DNA from: Allonocardiopsis opalescens
GTDB lineage: Bacteria > Actinomycetota > Actinomycetes > Streptosporangiales > Streptosporangiaceae
Assembly: GCF_003002095.1 (NCBI RefSeq)
Contig: NZ_PVZC01000002.1
Span: 558,001 to 622,000 of the forward strand
DNA: 64,000 nucleotides
Reading direction: 5' to 3'
Shown piece after piece: positions 32,678 to 40,311 of this stretch (positions within the stretch are counted from its first letter, which is position 1; the number at the start of each line of letters is the position of its first letter). The notes under the pieces are model-generated. The model did not search any database. It saw only the letters and a list, made by a program, of their open reading frames with translations, and was not told the origin of the DNA. A program made the translations under genes and the position numbers.

Positions 32678-33118
32678 GTGGGCGTGCTGGTTCTGAATGC
32701 CTCGTACGAGCCCCTGCACAAAGTGTCCCTGACCCACGCGATACGCATGCTGGTGCGGCAGGTGGCGGTGGTCGAAGAGGTGGTCGAGGGCGCCACCTTC
32801 GGCACCTTCCCGGTGCCCAGGGTGCTGCGCCTGGTCAGGTACGTGACGATGAAGTGGCGCTACGGCCGCACCCCCTCGTGGTCCAAGCGCGGTGTGCACC
32901 TGCGGGAGAACGGGCGCTGCGCGTACTGCGAGCGGCCCGGCGACACCGTCGACCACATCGTGCCGGTCTCGCGGGGCGGCCCCAGCGACTGGCTGAACAC
33001 GGTGCTGGCCTGCGGCCCGTGCAACAACCGCAAGCGCGACCGCACCCCGGCCGAGGCGGGGATGCGGCTGCTGGTCACGCCCCGGGTGCCGCCCTGGGGC
33101 GAGGTGCTCTTCCGCTGA
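32678..33118 (+). CDS. HNH endonuclease
   Basis: The product has 146 residues from GTG 32678; AAAGGAGG lies eight bases upstream, ruling out the overlapping GTG at 32669. After a beta-rich N-terminus (GVLVLNASYEPLHKVSLTHAIRMLV), the HNH domain reads CAYCERPGDTVDHIVPVSRGGPSDWLNTVLACGPCNNRKRDRTPAEAGM: two CxxC zinc pairs, the DH of the metal site and the N of the HNH motif. This conserved actinobacterial protein stands alone and its substrate is not known to me. It begins 27 bases after the tRNA-Ser gene. Confidence 0.92.
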   Translation: MGVLVLNASYEPLHKVSLTHAIRMLVRQVAVVEEVVEGATFGTFPVPRVLRLVRYVTMKWRYGRTPSWSKRGVHLRENGRCAYCERPGDTVDHIVPVSRGGPSDWLNTVLACGPCNNRKRDRTPAEAGMRLLVTPRVPPWGEVLFR

Positions 33119-33120
33119 GC

Positions 33121-33148
33121 GGGGCCGGGCGGTGCACCGCCCGGCCCC
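33121..33148. terminator. Perfect palindromic terminator between HNH and hmgA genes
   Basis: A 28-nt perfect palindrome begins GGGGCCGGGCGGTG and continues with its own complement, two bases after the HNH stop and six bases before the hmgA stop on the other strand. A 12-bp stem with a TGCA loop forms on both strands, so both genes can end here. Confidence 0.8.
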
Positions 33149-33154
33149 GTGCCG

Positions 33155-34327
33155 TCAGCGCGCCCAGCTCCACGCGTAGCCGGAGTCCTCCACCGCGAGG
33201 GCGGCCGCCCCCAGGCCTAGGGGGCGGAAGGTGTCGACCATCACCGCCGTCTCGGTGGTGTGGGTCTTGCCGAGGCTGGCCTCCACCGCGCCCGGCTGCG
33301 GGCCGTGGGTGAACCCGGCCGGGTGCAGCGAGACGGAGCCCACGTCGATCCCGGAGCCGCGCCGGGCGGCGTAGTCGCCGCCGACGTAGTACATGAACTC
33401 GTCGGAGTCGACATTGTGGTGGTTGTAGGGGATCGGCACCGCCTCGGGGTGGAAGTCCAGCGGCCGGGGGCAGAACGAGCAGATCACGAAGTTCGGCCCC
33501 TCGAAGGTCTGGTGCACCGGCGGCGGCGCGTGCACCCGCTTCACCAGCGGCTCGAAGTCGTGGATGCTGAAGGCGTAGGGGTACAGGTAGCCGTCCCAGC
33601 CGACCACGTCGAAGGGGTGGTGCGCGAAGGTCATCCGGGTGAGCCCGCCCCGGGTGCGCACCAGCACCGGCGTCTCCCGGGCGGCCTCGGGGCCCTCGGC
33701 CACCAGCGGCTCGGTGGGCCCGCGCAGGTCGCGCTCGCTGTAGGGGGCGTGTTCGAGCAGCTGCCCGTAGGCCGAGCGGTAGCGGCGCGGCGGCCGCACG
33801 TGGCCGCGCGCCTCGACGGTCAGCGCGGTCACCGGCCCGCCGGTGGGCACCCAGCGGTGGATCGTGCCGGTCGGCACCACCACGTAGTCGCCGGCCGCCA
33901 CGTCGAGCGCGCCGTAGCTGGACTCGAACCGGGCCGCTCCGTCCTGGAGGTAGACCACCTCGTCGCCGGCGGAGTCGCGGTAGAGCGGGCTCGGCGCGTC
34001 GGCGCGGACGTAGCCGATGGTGACGTCGGCATTGGCGGCCAGCACCTGGCGGCCGAGCACGAGGTCGCCGCCGGCGGGCAGCTTGCCGGTGCGGAAGTGG
34101 CGGGGGGCGAGCGGCTGGTTGGGCCGCACCTCGGCGCCGTCGGCCGGCGCCTCCACCGGCTCGCTGCGCACGATCGCGGTGGGCAGGTTGACGTGGTAGA
34201 GCAGCGAGGAGTCGGAGGAGAAGCCCTCCTCGCCCATCAGCTCCTCGGCGTACAGGCCGCCGTCGGGCCGGCGGAACGCGATGTGGCGCTTGCGCGGCAG
34301 CTCCCCCACCGCCCGGTAGTACGGCAT
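33155..34327 (-). CDS. hmgA: Homogentisate 1,2-dioxygenase
   Basis: The product has 390 residues from ATG 34327, chosen because GGGAGG lies nine bases upstream and because an upstream ATG (34384) would put a MarR-type operator inside the gene. The sequence matches the HmgA family in its shorter bacterial form: PYYRAVGELPRKRHIAFR, FSSDSSLLYHVNLPTAI, VPTGTIHRWVP, GWDGYLYPYAFSIHDFEP, PIPYNHHNVDSDEFMYYVGGDY and LHPAGFTHGPQ, with the His/Glu iron ligands in the last two. It opens the ring of homogentisate in tyrosine/phenylalanine breakdown. Maleylacetoacetate isomerase and fumarylacetoacetase genes are not nearby. Confidence 0.93.
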   Translation of the reverse strand: MPYYRAVGELPRKRHIAFRRPDGGLYAEELMGEEGFSSDSSLLYHVNLPTAIVRSEPVEAPADGAEVRPNQPLAPRHFRTGKLPAGGDLVLGRQVLAANADVTIGYVRADAPSPLYRDSAGDEVVYLQDGAARFESSYGALDVAAGDYVVVPTGTIHRWVPTGGPVTALTVEARGHVRPPRRYRSAYGQLLEHAPYSERDLRGPTEPLVAEGPEAARETPVLVRTRGGLTRMTFAHHPFDVVGWDGYLYPYAFSIHDFEPLVKRVHAPPPVHQTFEGPNFVICSFCPRPLDFHPEAVPIPYNHHNVDSDEFMYYVGGDYAARRGSGIDVGSVSLHPAGFTHGPQPGAVEASLGKTHTTETAVMVDTFRPLGLGAAALAVEDSGYAWSWAR

Positions 34328-34360
34328 CGGCACCGACCTCCCGCACACATCACGCATATC

Positions 34361-34374
34361 GTCAAAGCCTTGAC
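34361..34374. promoter_or_regulatory. MarR-type operator-like repeat
   Basis: GTCAA-AGCC-TTGAC is a perfect inverted repeat in the 178-bp gap between hmgA and the divergent MarR gene, followed by CAAATGACATTAA. MarR proteins often bind TCAA-Nn-TTGA repeats. It lies 34-47 bases upstream of the hmgA start, suitable for repression. Confidence 0.65.
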
Positions 34375-34505
34375 CAAATGACATTAACGCGGCTGGTACG
34401 GGACGTCCAGGGCGCCCGGCGGCTGGTGGGTGGCCGGTTCCGGCAGCGCCGGTCCGGTGGCCGCGCGCCCCGCCGCGGCGGGCGGAACCGACCTAGGCTG
34501 ACGGC

Positions 34506-35105
34506 GTGACCCCTCCCGCAGACCCGCCCGCCGCGCCGCCGGCGGAGCCGCCGCCCGAGTCCGGTGCCGGGCCGACGCCTCCCGCCGCCGAGGAGCCGCT
34601 GACCTTCTGGTCCTTCGTCGACGCCGCCGTGACGCGCACCGCGCGGCAGCTGCCCGGCACCGACACCGACGCGACCCGCCTGGTCCTCACCCTGTACCGG
34701 GTCACCAACATGGTCGTCTACGACCTGGAGTCCAGCGTGCACCGCCCGCGCGGCTGGAGCTGGCCGGGCTTCCGGCTGCTGTTCGTGCTCTGGCTGGCCG
34801 GCCCGCTGGAGGCCGGACGCGCCGCCGAGCTGAGCGGGATGAGCCGCCAGGCCGTCTCCGCGCTCACCAACACCCTGGAGCGCCAGGGCCTCGTCTCCCG
34901 CGCGCCCTCGGCCCGCGACGGCCGCTCCGTGCGGCTGAGCCTGACCGACACCGGCCAGCGCGCCATCGCCGACGCCTTCGCCGCCCACAACGAGCGCGAG
35001 CGCCTGTGGGCGGCCTCCCTGTCCGCCGAGGAGCAGGCCACCCTGGTCCGCCTGCTGGGCAAACTGGGCTCAGCCGCCCAGCACTCCGAGATCCGCCGGC
35101 GCTGA
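34506..35105 (+). CDS. MarR-family transcriptional regulator
   Basis: The product has 199 residues from GTG 34506. A Pro/Ala-rich N-terminal tail of about 30 residues precedes the winged-helix domain: WSWPGFRLLFVLWLAGPLEAGRAAELSGMSRQAVSALTNTLERQGLVSRAPSARDGRSVRLSLTDTGQRAI. It is divergent from hmgA with an operator-like repeat between them, so it probably represses hmgA and responds to homogentisate or a relative. Confidence 0.93.
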   Translation: MTPPADPPAAPPAEPPPESGAGPTPPAAEEPLTFWSFVDAAVTRTARQLPGTDTDATRLVLTLYRVTNMVVYDLESSVHRPRGWSWPGFRLLFVLWLAGPLEAGRAAELSGMSRQAVSALTNTLERQGLVSRAPSARDGRSVRLSLTDTGQRAIADAFAAHNERERLWAASLSAEEQATLVRLLGKLGSAAQHSEIRRR

Positions 35106-35110
35106 GGGGT

Positions 35111-35138
35111 CCGCCGGCCGCCGCGCGAAGGCCGGCGG
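35111..35138. terminator. Convergent terminator between MarR and amidase genes
   Basis: CCGCCGGCC and GGCCGGCGG pair around a 10-nt loop, six bases after the marR stop and seven before the amidase stop on the other strand. Confidence 0.65.
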
Positions 35139-35144
35139 GGGATC

Positions 35145-36026
35145 TCAGCCCAGGTAGTCGGCCAGGCCCGCGGCGATGCCCTCGGCGGCCAGCTGGCGCC
35201 ACTCGGGATCGGTCATCAGCGCGGCGTCGTCGGCATTGCGCATATTGCCGACCTCCAGGAACACCTTCGGCACCGTGGAGAGGTTGAGCCCGCCCAGGTC
35301 GCCGCGGACGTCCAGGCCGTCCTCGGCGGTGTAGTCGGAGTAGGGCTGACCGGTCACCTCGTGGAAGGCGTCGCGCAGCGAGCGGCCGAGCCGGGCGGAG
35401 GGCTCGGCGATGGCGTCGGTGTAGCCCTCGATCCGCTCCGGCACGATCACGTGGAAGCCGCCGCCGCCGTCGGGACCGCCGTCGGCGTGGATGGACACGG
35501 CGGCGTCCGCGCCCGCCTCATTGCCGATCTCGGCCCGCTCGTTCACGCACGGCCCCACGCCGTCGTCGTCGTGCCGGGTCAGCACCACCTCGGCGCCCCG
35601 CGCCTCCAGCAGCTCGGTCAGCCGCAGCGCGACGTCGTAGTTGAAGGCGTGCTCGGCGTAGCCGGAGTCGGTCTCGGCGCCGACGGTGTCGCACTCCTTG
35701 GTGTCGGGGCCGGCCGGCACCTGCTGCGCGATCTGCTCGGCCGCGGCGGCATTGCCGCCGTTGTGGCCGGGGTCGACGGCGATGACGGCGCCGTCGAGCG
35801 CGTCCCGCGCGGGTGCCGGCGCGGAGGCGGAGCCGGTCGGCGGCACGGCGCCCGGCGGGCGGGTACCCTCGCCGACGGCACCCGGCGGCGGGGCGGAGGA
35901 GCCGCCGGGAGCGGCGGCGGGCGAACCGGCCGACGGGCTGGGCTCCCCGCCGCCCGGACCGCAGCCGGCGGCGAGCACCAGTACCGCAGCCAGCACACCG
36001 GCGCCGCCCCTGGTGAAGAGTCCCAT
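35145..36026 (-). CDS. N-acetylmuramoyl-L-alanine amidase lipoprotein (Amidase_3)
   Basis: The product has 293 residues from ATG 36026. The lipoprotein signal ends LVLAAGC (Cys22), followed by a Pro/Gly/Ser linker to about residue 75. The amidase domain has IAVDPGHNGG (zinc His), EHAFNYDVALRLTELLEARGAEVVLTR (second ligand Glu), SIHADGG (zinc His) and KVFLEVGNMRNADDAALM (catalytic Glu). The insertion VPAGPDTKECDTVG holds a Cys that may pair with the Cys in GPCVNERAEIG. It cleaves the stem peptide from the glycan of peptidoglycan. Confidence 0.93.
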   Translation of the reverse strand: MGLFTRGGAGVLAAVLVLAAGCGPGGGEPSPSAGSPAAAPGGSSAPPPGAVGEGTRPPGAVPPTGSASAPAPARDALDGAVIAVDPGHNGGNAAAAEQIAQQVPAGPDTKECDTVGAETDSGYAEHAFNYDVALRLTELLEARGAEVVLTRHDDDGVGPCVNERAEIGNEAGADAAVSIHADGGPDGGGGFHVIVPERIEGYTDAIAEPSARLGRSLRDAFHEVTGQPYSDYTAEDGLDVRGDLGGLNLSTVPKVFLEVGNMRNADDAALMTDPEWRQLAAEGIAAGLADYLG

Positions 36027-36143
36027 GCCGCCCGAGCCTAGCCGCGCCCGGTGCGCAATCGTCCGGGATCGGGGTAGGAACGCCCACGGGACAGCGGAAA
36101 CCGGACGCCTGGGCGGGCGACGGACGAACACGAAGGAGCCCCG

Positions 36144-36539
36144 ATGCGAAAGTCACAGCGCACGGCCGCGGCCGCCGCCGCGTGGCGCGCCGCACGCGAA
36201 CCGGACCGGCCGGGCTCGCCCGGACTCGGCGAGCGCCTGGCCGCGCTCCCGCGCACCCTGCGCGCCGGACTGGGCGGCGAGTACCCGGGCCTGGGCAAGG
36301 GCAAGGTGCTGCTCTACCTGGTCGCCCTGATCTACGTCGTCTCCCCCATCGACGCCCTCCCCGAGATGCTGGTGCCCTTCCTCGGCTTCGCCGACGACGT
36401 CGGCCTCGCCGTCTGGCTGACCACCAGCGCGCTCAGCGAGAGCGGCCAGTACCTGGAGTGGGAGCGGCGCCAGGGCCGCGTCGTCCAGGGCCGCGCCAAG
36501 CGGGTCGAACCGGACGGCCCCGAGCCCGAGCAGCCCTGA
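36144..36539 (+). CDS. YkvA-like (DUF1232) small membrane protein
   Basis: The product has 131 residues. The conserved DUF1232 core reads KVLLYLVALIYVVSPIDALPEMLVPFLGFADDVGLAVWL, with the family-typical SPID-LP signature and a membrane-embedded helix pair. The N-terminus is Arg/Ala-rich and the C-terminus charged. Function is unknown. It lies between the divergent amidase gene and the convergent bldC gene. Confidence 0.9.
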   Translation: MRKSQRTAAAAAAWRAAREPDRPGSPGLGERLAALPRTLRAGLGGEYPGLGKGKVLLYLVALIYVVSPIDALPEMLVPFLGFADDVGLAVWLTTSALSESGQYLEWERRQGRVVQGRAKRVEPDGPEPEQP

Positions 36540-36808
36540 CCCGCGCCCGCTGACGCCCCGGACCGGGCGACGGAACGGTCTCATGCCGCGGGCGCGGCCG
36601 GGAAACGGGGCCCGGCCGCGCCCTTCGATCCCGGCCGCCGCCGCGGCCGGCCCTCCTGACACGTCGAACGGGGCGCCCGGTCGGCGAAGCCGCCCGTACG
36701 CCCCGGTCATCGGCGCTTCCCTGCCGCCCGGGGCGCGGGTCCGGCAGCCTCCCCTCCAGCCGCCGCCGCGCCCGACGGGCGACGAGTGATCCCCCTCCTA
36801 GGTGCCGC

Positions 36809-37018
36809 TCAGGCGATCTCGGCGCGCTGGTTCGGGATACCAGCCAGCAGAGCGCGCACCTCGGTCTCGCGGTAGCGCCGGTGCCCCCCCAACGTACGGA
36901 TCGAGGTCAGCTTCCCCGCCTTGGCCCAACGGGTGACTGTCTTGGGGTCAACGCGGAACATCGTCGCGACTTCAGCGGGGGTCAGCAGCGGCTCCGCCTC
37001 CGGCGTGCGTGTTGACAT
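36809..37018 (-). CDS. bldC: BldC, MerR-like developmental regulator
   Basis: The product has 69 residues from ATG 37018 behind AGGAGGAGAGG. The sequence is a single winged helix-turn-helix: LLTPAEVATMFRVDPKTVTRWAKAGKLTSIRTLGGHRRYRETEVRALL. This is BldC, nearly the size of the Streptomyces protein (68 residues), which binds cooperatively to direct repeats and delays entry into sporulation. Its presence indicates a differentiating, filamentous actinomycete. A 428-bp gene-free region lies upstream. Confidence 0.97.
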   Translation of the reverse strand: MSTRTPEAEPLLTPAEVATMFRVDPKTVTRWAKAGKLTSIRTLGGHRRYRETEVRALLAGIPNQRAEIA

Positions 37019-37446
37019 GAGTTCGGCCTCTCCTCCTGGACCTGCCAGATCCACTGTCCCAATTCCCGGCATTCTCGGCGCATGGCCCGGATGTCCAATA
37101 TCGCCTCGTAGGTACATATTGGCATCACCCGAGGTGACTACGCGAGTACTTACCGCGACGAACTTTCCGAGAGTCGCCCGCCGCTACCCGCACAGGAAGT
37201 CACGCTGCGTGATTCTAGCGACACGTTGTGTTGCAACGGGGCGGATTCACCTAAAACTTCGCCTCCCTGCCAGATTTTTCTGGCGAACCAGCCCAAGAAA
37301 GGGACAAATTGCGCCAAAACCGAGCGGTTCGACAGGCTCGCGTCAACCGGATGGCCTCATTCGGCCAAGTTATCCGCCGTCTCGCCATTCGAGCAGACAC
37401 GAAGGTAACTCACGGCCACCGGGCGCCGACGCGGCGTCGCGGCCGC
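37019..37446. promoter_or_regulatory. Long upstream region of bldC
   Basis: This 428-bp stretch is markedly AT-richer than the rest of the window, especially 37130-37330. It holds an inverted repeat CCAGA-TTTT-TCTGG (37270-37283) and no convincing frame on either strand. It should contain the bldC promoter and possibly several regulator sites; the AT content also leaves room for nucleoid-protein binding. Confidence 0.55.
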
Positions 37447-38418
37447 TCAGTTGGCGCGCTCACGGGCCTGGACCGCGTCCCAGCGGCCGCGCAGCCGCTG
37501 GTACATGGCCATCGACACCTCGTCCTGCCGCGTCTCCAGACCGGTGAGCGCCGCGGCGACCTCCGCCACGGACTGGTCCGTGCGCAGCGTCTCGTCGTCG
37601 AGCAGGTGCACCAGCCCGCCGTAGTCCAGCTCCACCAGGGAGTCGCGGTGGAAGCCCTCCAGCCACCGGCCGGCGTCGCGCACCTCGGTGAGCAGGTCGC
37701 CGTCGCCGACGTGGCGGCGGATCACCGCCACCGCCCGGGCCAGCCGGCGCCGCGCCTGCCCCATCGGGGCGACGTACAGCAGCGACCTGGGCGCGTGGGT
37801 GGCCGCCGGGACCGGCTGGCCGACCGCGGCCCGCCGGCCCTCGGCCGCCTCGCCGCCCTGCGGCACCGCGTCGTCGGCGCCCGCGGCCGCGGGCGGGCCG
37901 GGCTTGGCCAGCACCAGCCAGCGCTGGGCCGAGTCGAAGGGGACGAACCACGACAGCGGGATCGTCCAGTTGCTCTCCAGGATCTGCGGCACTGCGTCCT
38001 CGCCGCGCAGCCGGGCCCGCTCCTGGTCGGCGGTGAGCTGGTCCACCACCACCCGCGGCACGAAGACGTCGACCAGCCGCTCCTCGGTCTGCGCCCGGAA
38101 GCGGCCGAAGGCCGCCCACGAGCGCGATCTGGTCCGCCACGGGCACACATAGGTCTGGCCGTTGGCCCGGCGCACATAGGCGTCGCCGCTCTCCCGCTCC
38201 GGCGCCACCACCGGGGGGCGCCCCATCAAGCGGCGCAGGGCGGCGCGGTGCTCCACCGCGAGCGCGTTCACCCGGCGCGGACGGTCCGCCGACGCCGCGT
38301 ACTGCTGCCAGTGGGCGCGGTCGGCTCCGGTGTAGGCGATCAGGGGCTGGTATACACGGAAATACGCGGTGTAGGGCAGCACGAACGCATCGTGGCACGG
38401 CGGCGGGGTGTCGCGCAC
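37447..38418 (-). CDS. Conserved actinobacterial protein of unknown function (DUF8083-like)
   Basis: The product has 323 residues from GTG 38418. It is soluble, with motifs FVLPYTAYFRVYQPLIAYT, TYVCPWRTRSRSWAAFGRFR, SNWTIPLSWFVPFDSAQRWLVLAK and LLYVAPMGQARRRLARAVAVIRRH. I recall proteins of this type beside bldC in other actinomycetes, but no reaction is known to me. It is the upstream neighbour of bldC on the same strand, 428 bp away, so it is probably a separate transcript. Confidence 0.8.
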   Translation of the reverse strand: MRDTPPPCHDAFVLPYTAYFRVYQPLIAYTGADRAHWQQYAASADRPRRVNALAVEHRAALRRLMGRPPVVAPERESGDAYVRRANGQTYVCPWRTRSRSWAAFGRFRAQTEERLVDVFVPRVVVDQLTADQERARLRGEDAVPQILESNWTIPLSWFVPFDSAQRWLVLAKPGPPAAAGADDAVPQGGEAAEGRRAAVGQPVPAATHAPRSLLYVAPMGQARRRLARAVAVIRRHVGDGDLLTEVRDAGRWLEGFHRDSLVELDYGGLVHLLDDETLRTDQSVAEVAAALTGLETRQDEVSMAMYQRLRGRWDAVQARERAN

Positions 38419-38769
38419 GATTCCTCCGGCCTGTCGCCGGGATTTCGATGATTTCGTGGAAACCGCTCCAGAGCGGGCCCGCGCACGGGCGCTGGACGGC
38501 GCGTCATATCCTGGGTGTCCCGCCGTCGGCCGCGGGCCCGGGCAGCCAGCCCGGAGCCGCTCCGCAGCGGTGCCGACGACGCCTGGAGCGGCGCCGGCCG
38601 ACCTGCGCCGCGTCGTGCGACGTAGGCGAGTCGGGTCAGAAACGGGTACGGTTGTATCTGTACGACAAGCTGGCGCCTGTCGTCAGTGCGGTGACGGCTG
38701 TCAGCCCGGCATGCGGTTTTGCGAGTGATCTGGGGTCACGTAACCCCGTTCGTTGAGGGGGTCGAGCCA
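38419..38769. promoter_or_regulatory. Divergent promoter region with palindrome before the DUF3073 gene
   Basis: Between two divergent genes. GGGGTCACGTAACCCC (38732-38747) is a 14-of-16 palindrome 23 bases upstream of the DUF3073 start. A GTACGGTTGTATCTGTACGAC stretch near 38646 is the most promoter-like AT-richer point. A frame crosses the region without a ribosome site and is not accepted. Confidence 0.5.
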
Positions 38770-39021
38770 ATGGGGCGCGGCCGAGCCAAGGCCAAGCAGC
38801 AGAAGGTCGCCCGACGGCTGAAGTACAGCAGCGGCGGGACCGATCTCGATCGGCTGCGGTCAGAGCTGGGTGTCGCTGAGGATGAAGGCGGGTCGTCCGC
38901 GGACGATCCGTACTACGACGACTCCTCGGACGACGGACTGGTAGACCGCTATGCGGATCTGGCCGACAAGTACTCGGACGACGATCGCGAAGACGAGTCC
39001 GAGAACGCCCGTCGGCGCTAG
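38770..39021 (+). CDS. DUF3073 family protein
   Basis: The product has 83 residues from ATG 38770 (GAGGGGG upstream). The start MGRGRAKAKQQKVARRLKYSSGGTDLDRLRSELG is the invariant basic head of DUF3073; the rest is highly acidic and low-complexity (DDPYYDDSSDDGLVDRYADLADKYSDDD). The split charge suggests nucleic-acid or ribosome contact, but no function is established. It is convergent with purM. Confidence 0.92.
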   Translation: MGRGRAKAKQQKVARRLKYSSGGTDLDRLRSELGVAEDEGGSSADDPYYDDSSDDGLVDRYADLADKYSDDDREDESENARRR

Positions 39022-39133
39022 CGGCGACCGGCAGCGGTCGCGTTCCCGCCTCGGCGGTCGCGCGTCCGCACCAGTCGTCGGGGGCATTGCCGTCGGCGGT
39101 TGCGGCGGAGGTCCCAGGGTTGACGTCTCCGAA

Positions 39134-39162
39134 GGCCCGGCCCGCCTTTCGCGGACCGGGCC
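39134..39162. terminator. Bidirectional terminator between DUF3073 gene and purM
   Basis: GGCCCGGCCCGC and GCGGACCGGGCC pair with one mismatch around CTTTC, followed by CTTTGG on the plus strand. It lies about 110 bases after the DUF3073 stop and 12 before the purM stop on the other strand. Confidence 0.75.
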
Positions 39163-39173
39163 CTTTGGTGTGC

Positions 39174-40223
39174 TCAGACCCTGGCATGCTCGCCCCGCAG
39201 TACCGTCCGGCCGCCGCCCGGCACGATCTCGCCGAGCCGCCAGGCCGGCACCGAGCGGCCGGCCAGCAGCGCCAGCGCGCGCTCGGCGTCGCCGGCCGCC
39301 ACCACCGCCACCATGCCCACCCCCATGTTGAAGGTCGCCTCCATCTCGGCGGCGGGCACCCCGCCGTGCCCGGCGATGACCGAGAAGACCGGCTGAGGGG
39401 TCCAGGTGCCGCGGTCGAGTTCGGCGTCCAGGTGGCCGGGCAGCGAGCGGGCCAGGTTGGCGGCCAGCCCGCCCCCGGTGATGTGGGCGAAGGCGTGCAC
39501 CTCGGTGCCGGCGGCCAGGGCGAGGCAGTCCAGCGCGTAGATCCGGGTGGGTGTGAGCAGTTCCTCTCCCAGCGGCCGGTCCAGCTCGGGCAGGTCGGCA
39601 TCCCAGGCCAGCTTGGCCCGGGCGACGACGTGCCGGATGAGGGAGTAGCCGTTGGAGTGCGGCCCGGAGGAGCCGAGCGCGATCACCGCGTCGCCGGCCC
39701 TGACCCGGTCGGGGCCGAGCAGCGCACCGGCCTCCACGATGCCGGTGCCGGCGCCGGCCAGGTCGTACTCGTCGGGCCCGAGCACGCCGGGGTGCTCGGC
39801 GGTCTCGCCGCCGACCAGCGCGCAGCCGGCCAGCCGGCAGCCTTCGGCGATCCCGCCGACGATCTCGGCGATCCGCTCGGGCACCACCTTGCCGCAGGCG
39901 ATGTAGTCGGTCATGAACAGCGGCTCGGCCCCGCTGACGACGAGGTCGTCCACGACCATGCCGACCAGGTCCAGGCCGATGGTGCCGTGCCGGTCCAGGG
40001 CCTGCGCCAGCAGCACCTTGGTGCCCACGCCGTCGGTCGAGGTGGCCAGCACCGGCTCCCGGTAGCGGGCGGTGTCGAGCCGGAACAGCCCGGCGAAGCC
40101 GCTGGCGTCGGCCAGCTGCTCGGGCCGGCGGGCCCGGGCCAGCTTGGCCTTCATCAGCTCGACGGCGCGCTCGCCGGCGGCGATGTCCACTCCGGCGGCG
40201 GCGTAGCTGCTTGCTTCGGACAC
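39174..40223 (-). CDS. purM: Phosphoribosylformylglycinamidine cyclo-ligase
   Basis: The product has 349 residues from GTG 40223, which has AAGGG seven bases upstream; the ATG at 40253 has none. Family motifs: SYAAAGVDIAAGERAVELMK, ATSTDGVGTKVLLA (substrate/ATP site), LVGGETAEHPGVLGPDEYDLAG and HITGGGLAANLARSLP. It closes the imidazole ring to AIR, step five of purine synthesis. It follows purF on the same strand with an 88-bp gap. Confidence 0.96.
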   Translation of the reverse strand: MSEASSYAAAGVDIAAGERAVELMKAKLARARRPEQLADASGFAGLFRLDTARYREPVLATSTDGVGTKVLLAQALDRHGTIGLDLVGMVVDDLVVSGAEPLFMTDYIACGKVVPERIAEIVGGIAEGCRLAGCALVGGETAEHPGVLGPDEYDLAGAGTGIVEAGALLGPDRVRAGDAVIALGSSGPHSNGYSLIRHVVARAKLAWDADLPELDRPLGEELLTPTRIYALDCLALAAGTEVHAFAHITGGGLAANLARSLPGHLDAELDRGTWTPQPVFSVIAGHGGVPAAEMEATFNMGVGMVAVVAAGDAERALALLAGRSVPAWRLGEIVPGGGRTVLRGEHARV

Positions 40224-40311
40224 GGGTGAACCCTTCGTAGCCGTCTGCGACATGAGCGTGGGTGCCGGGCACCGGCCCCGCGGCGCGGCCCCGGCGGGGC
40301 CGTCCGGGGGC

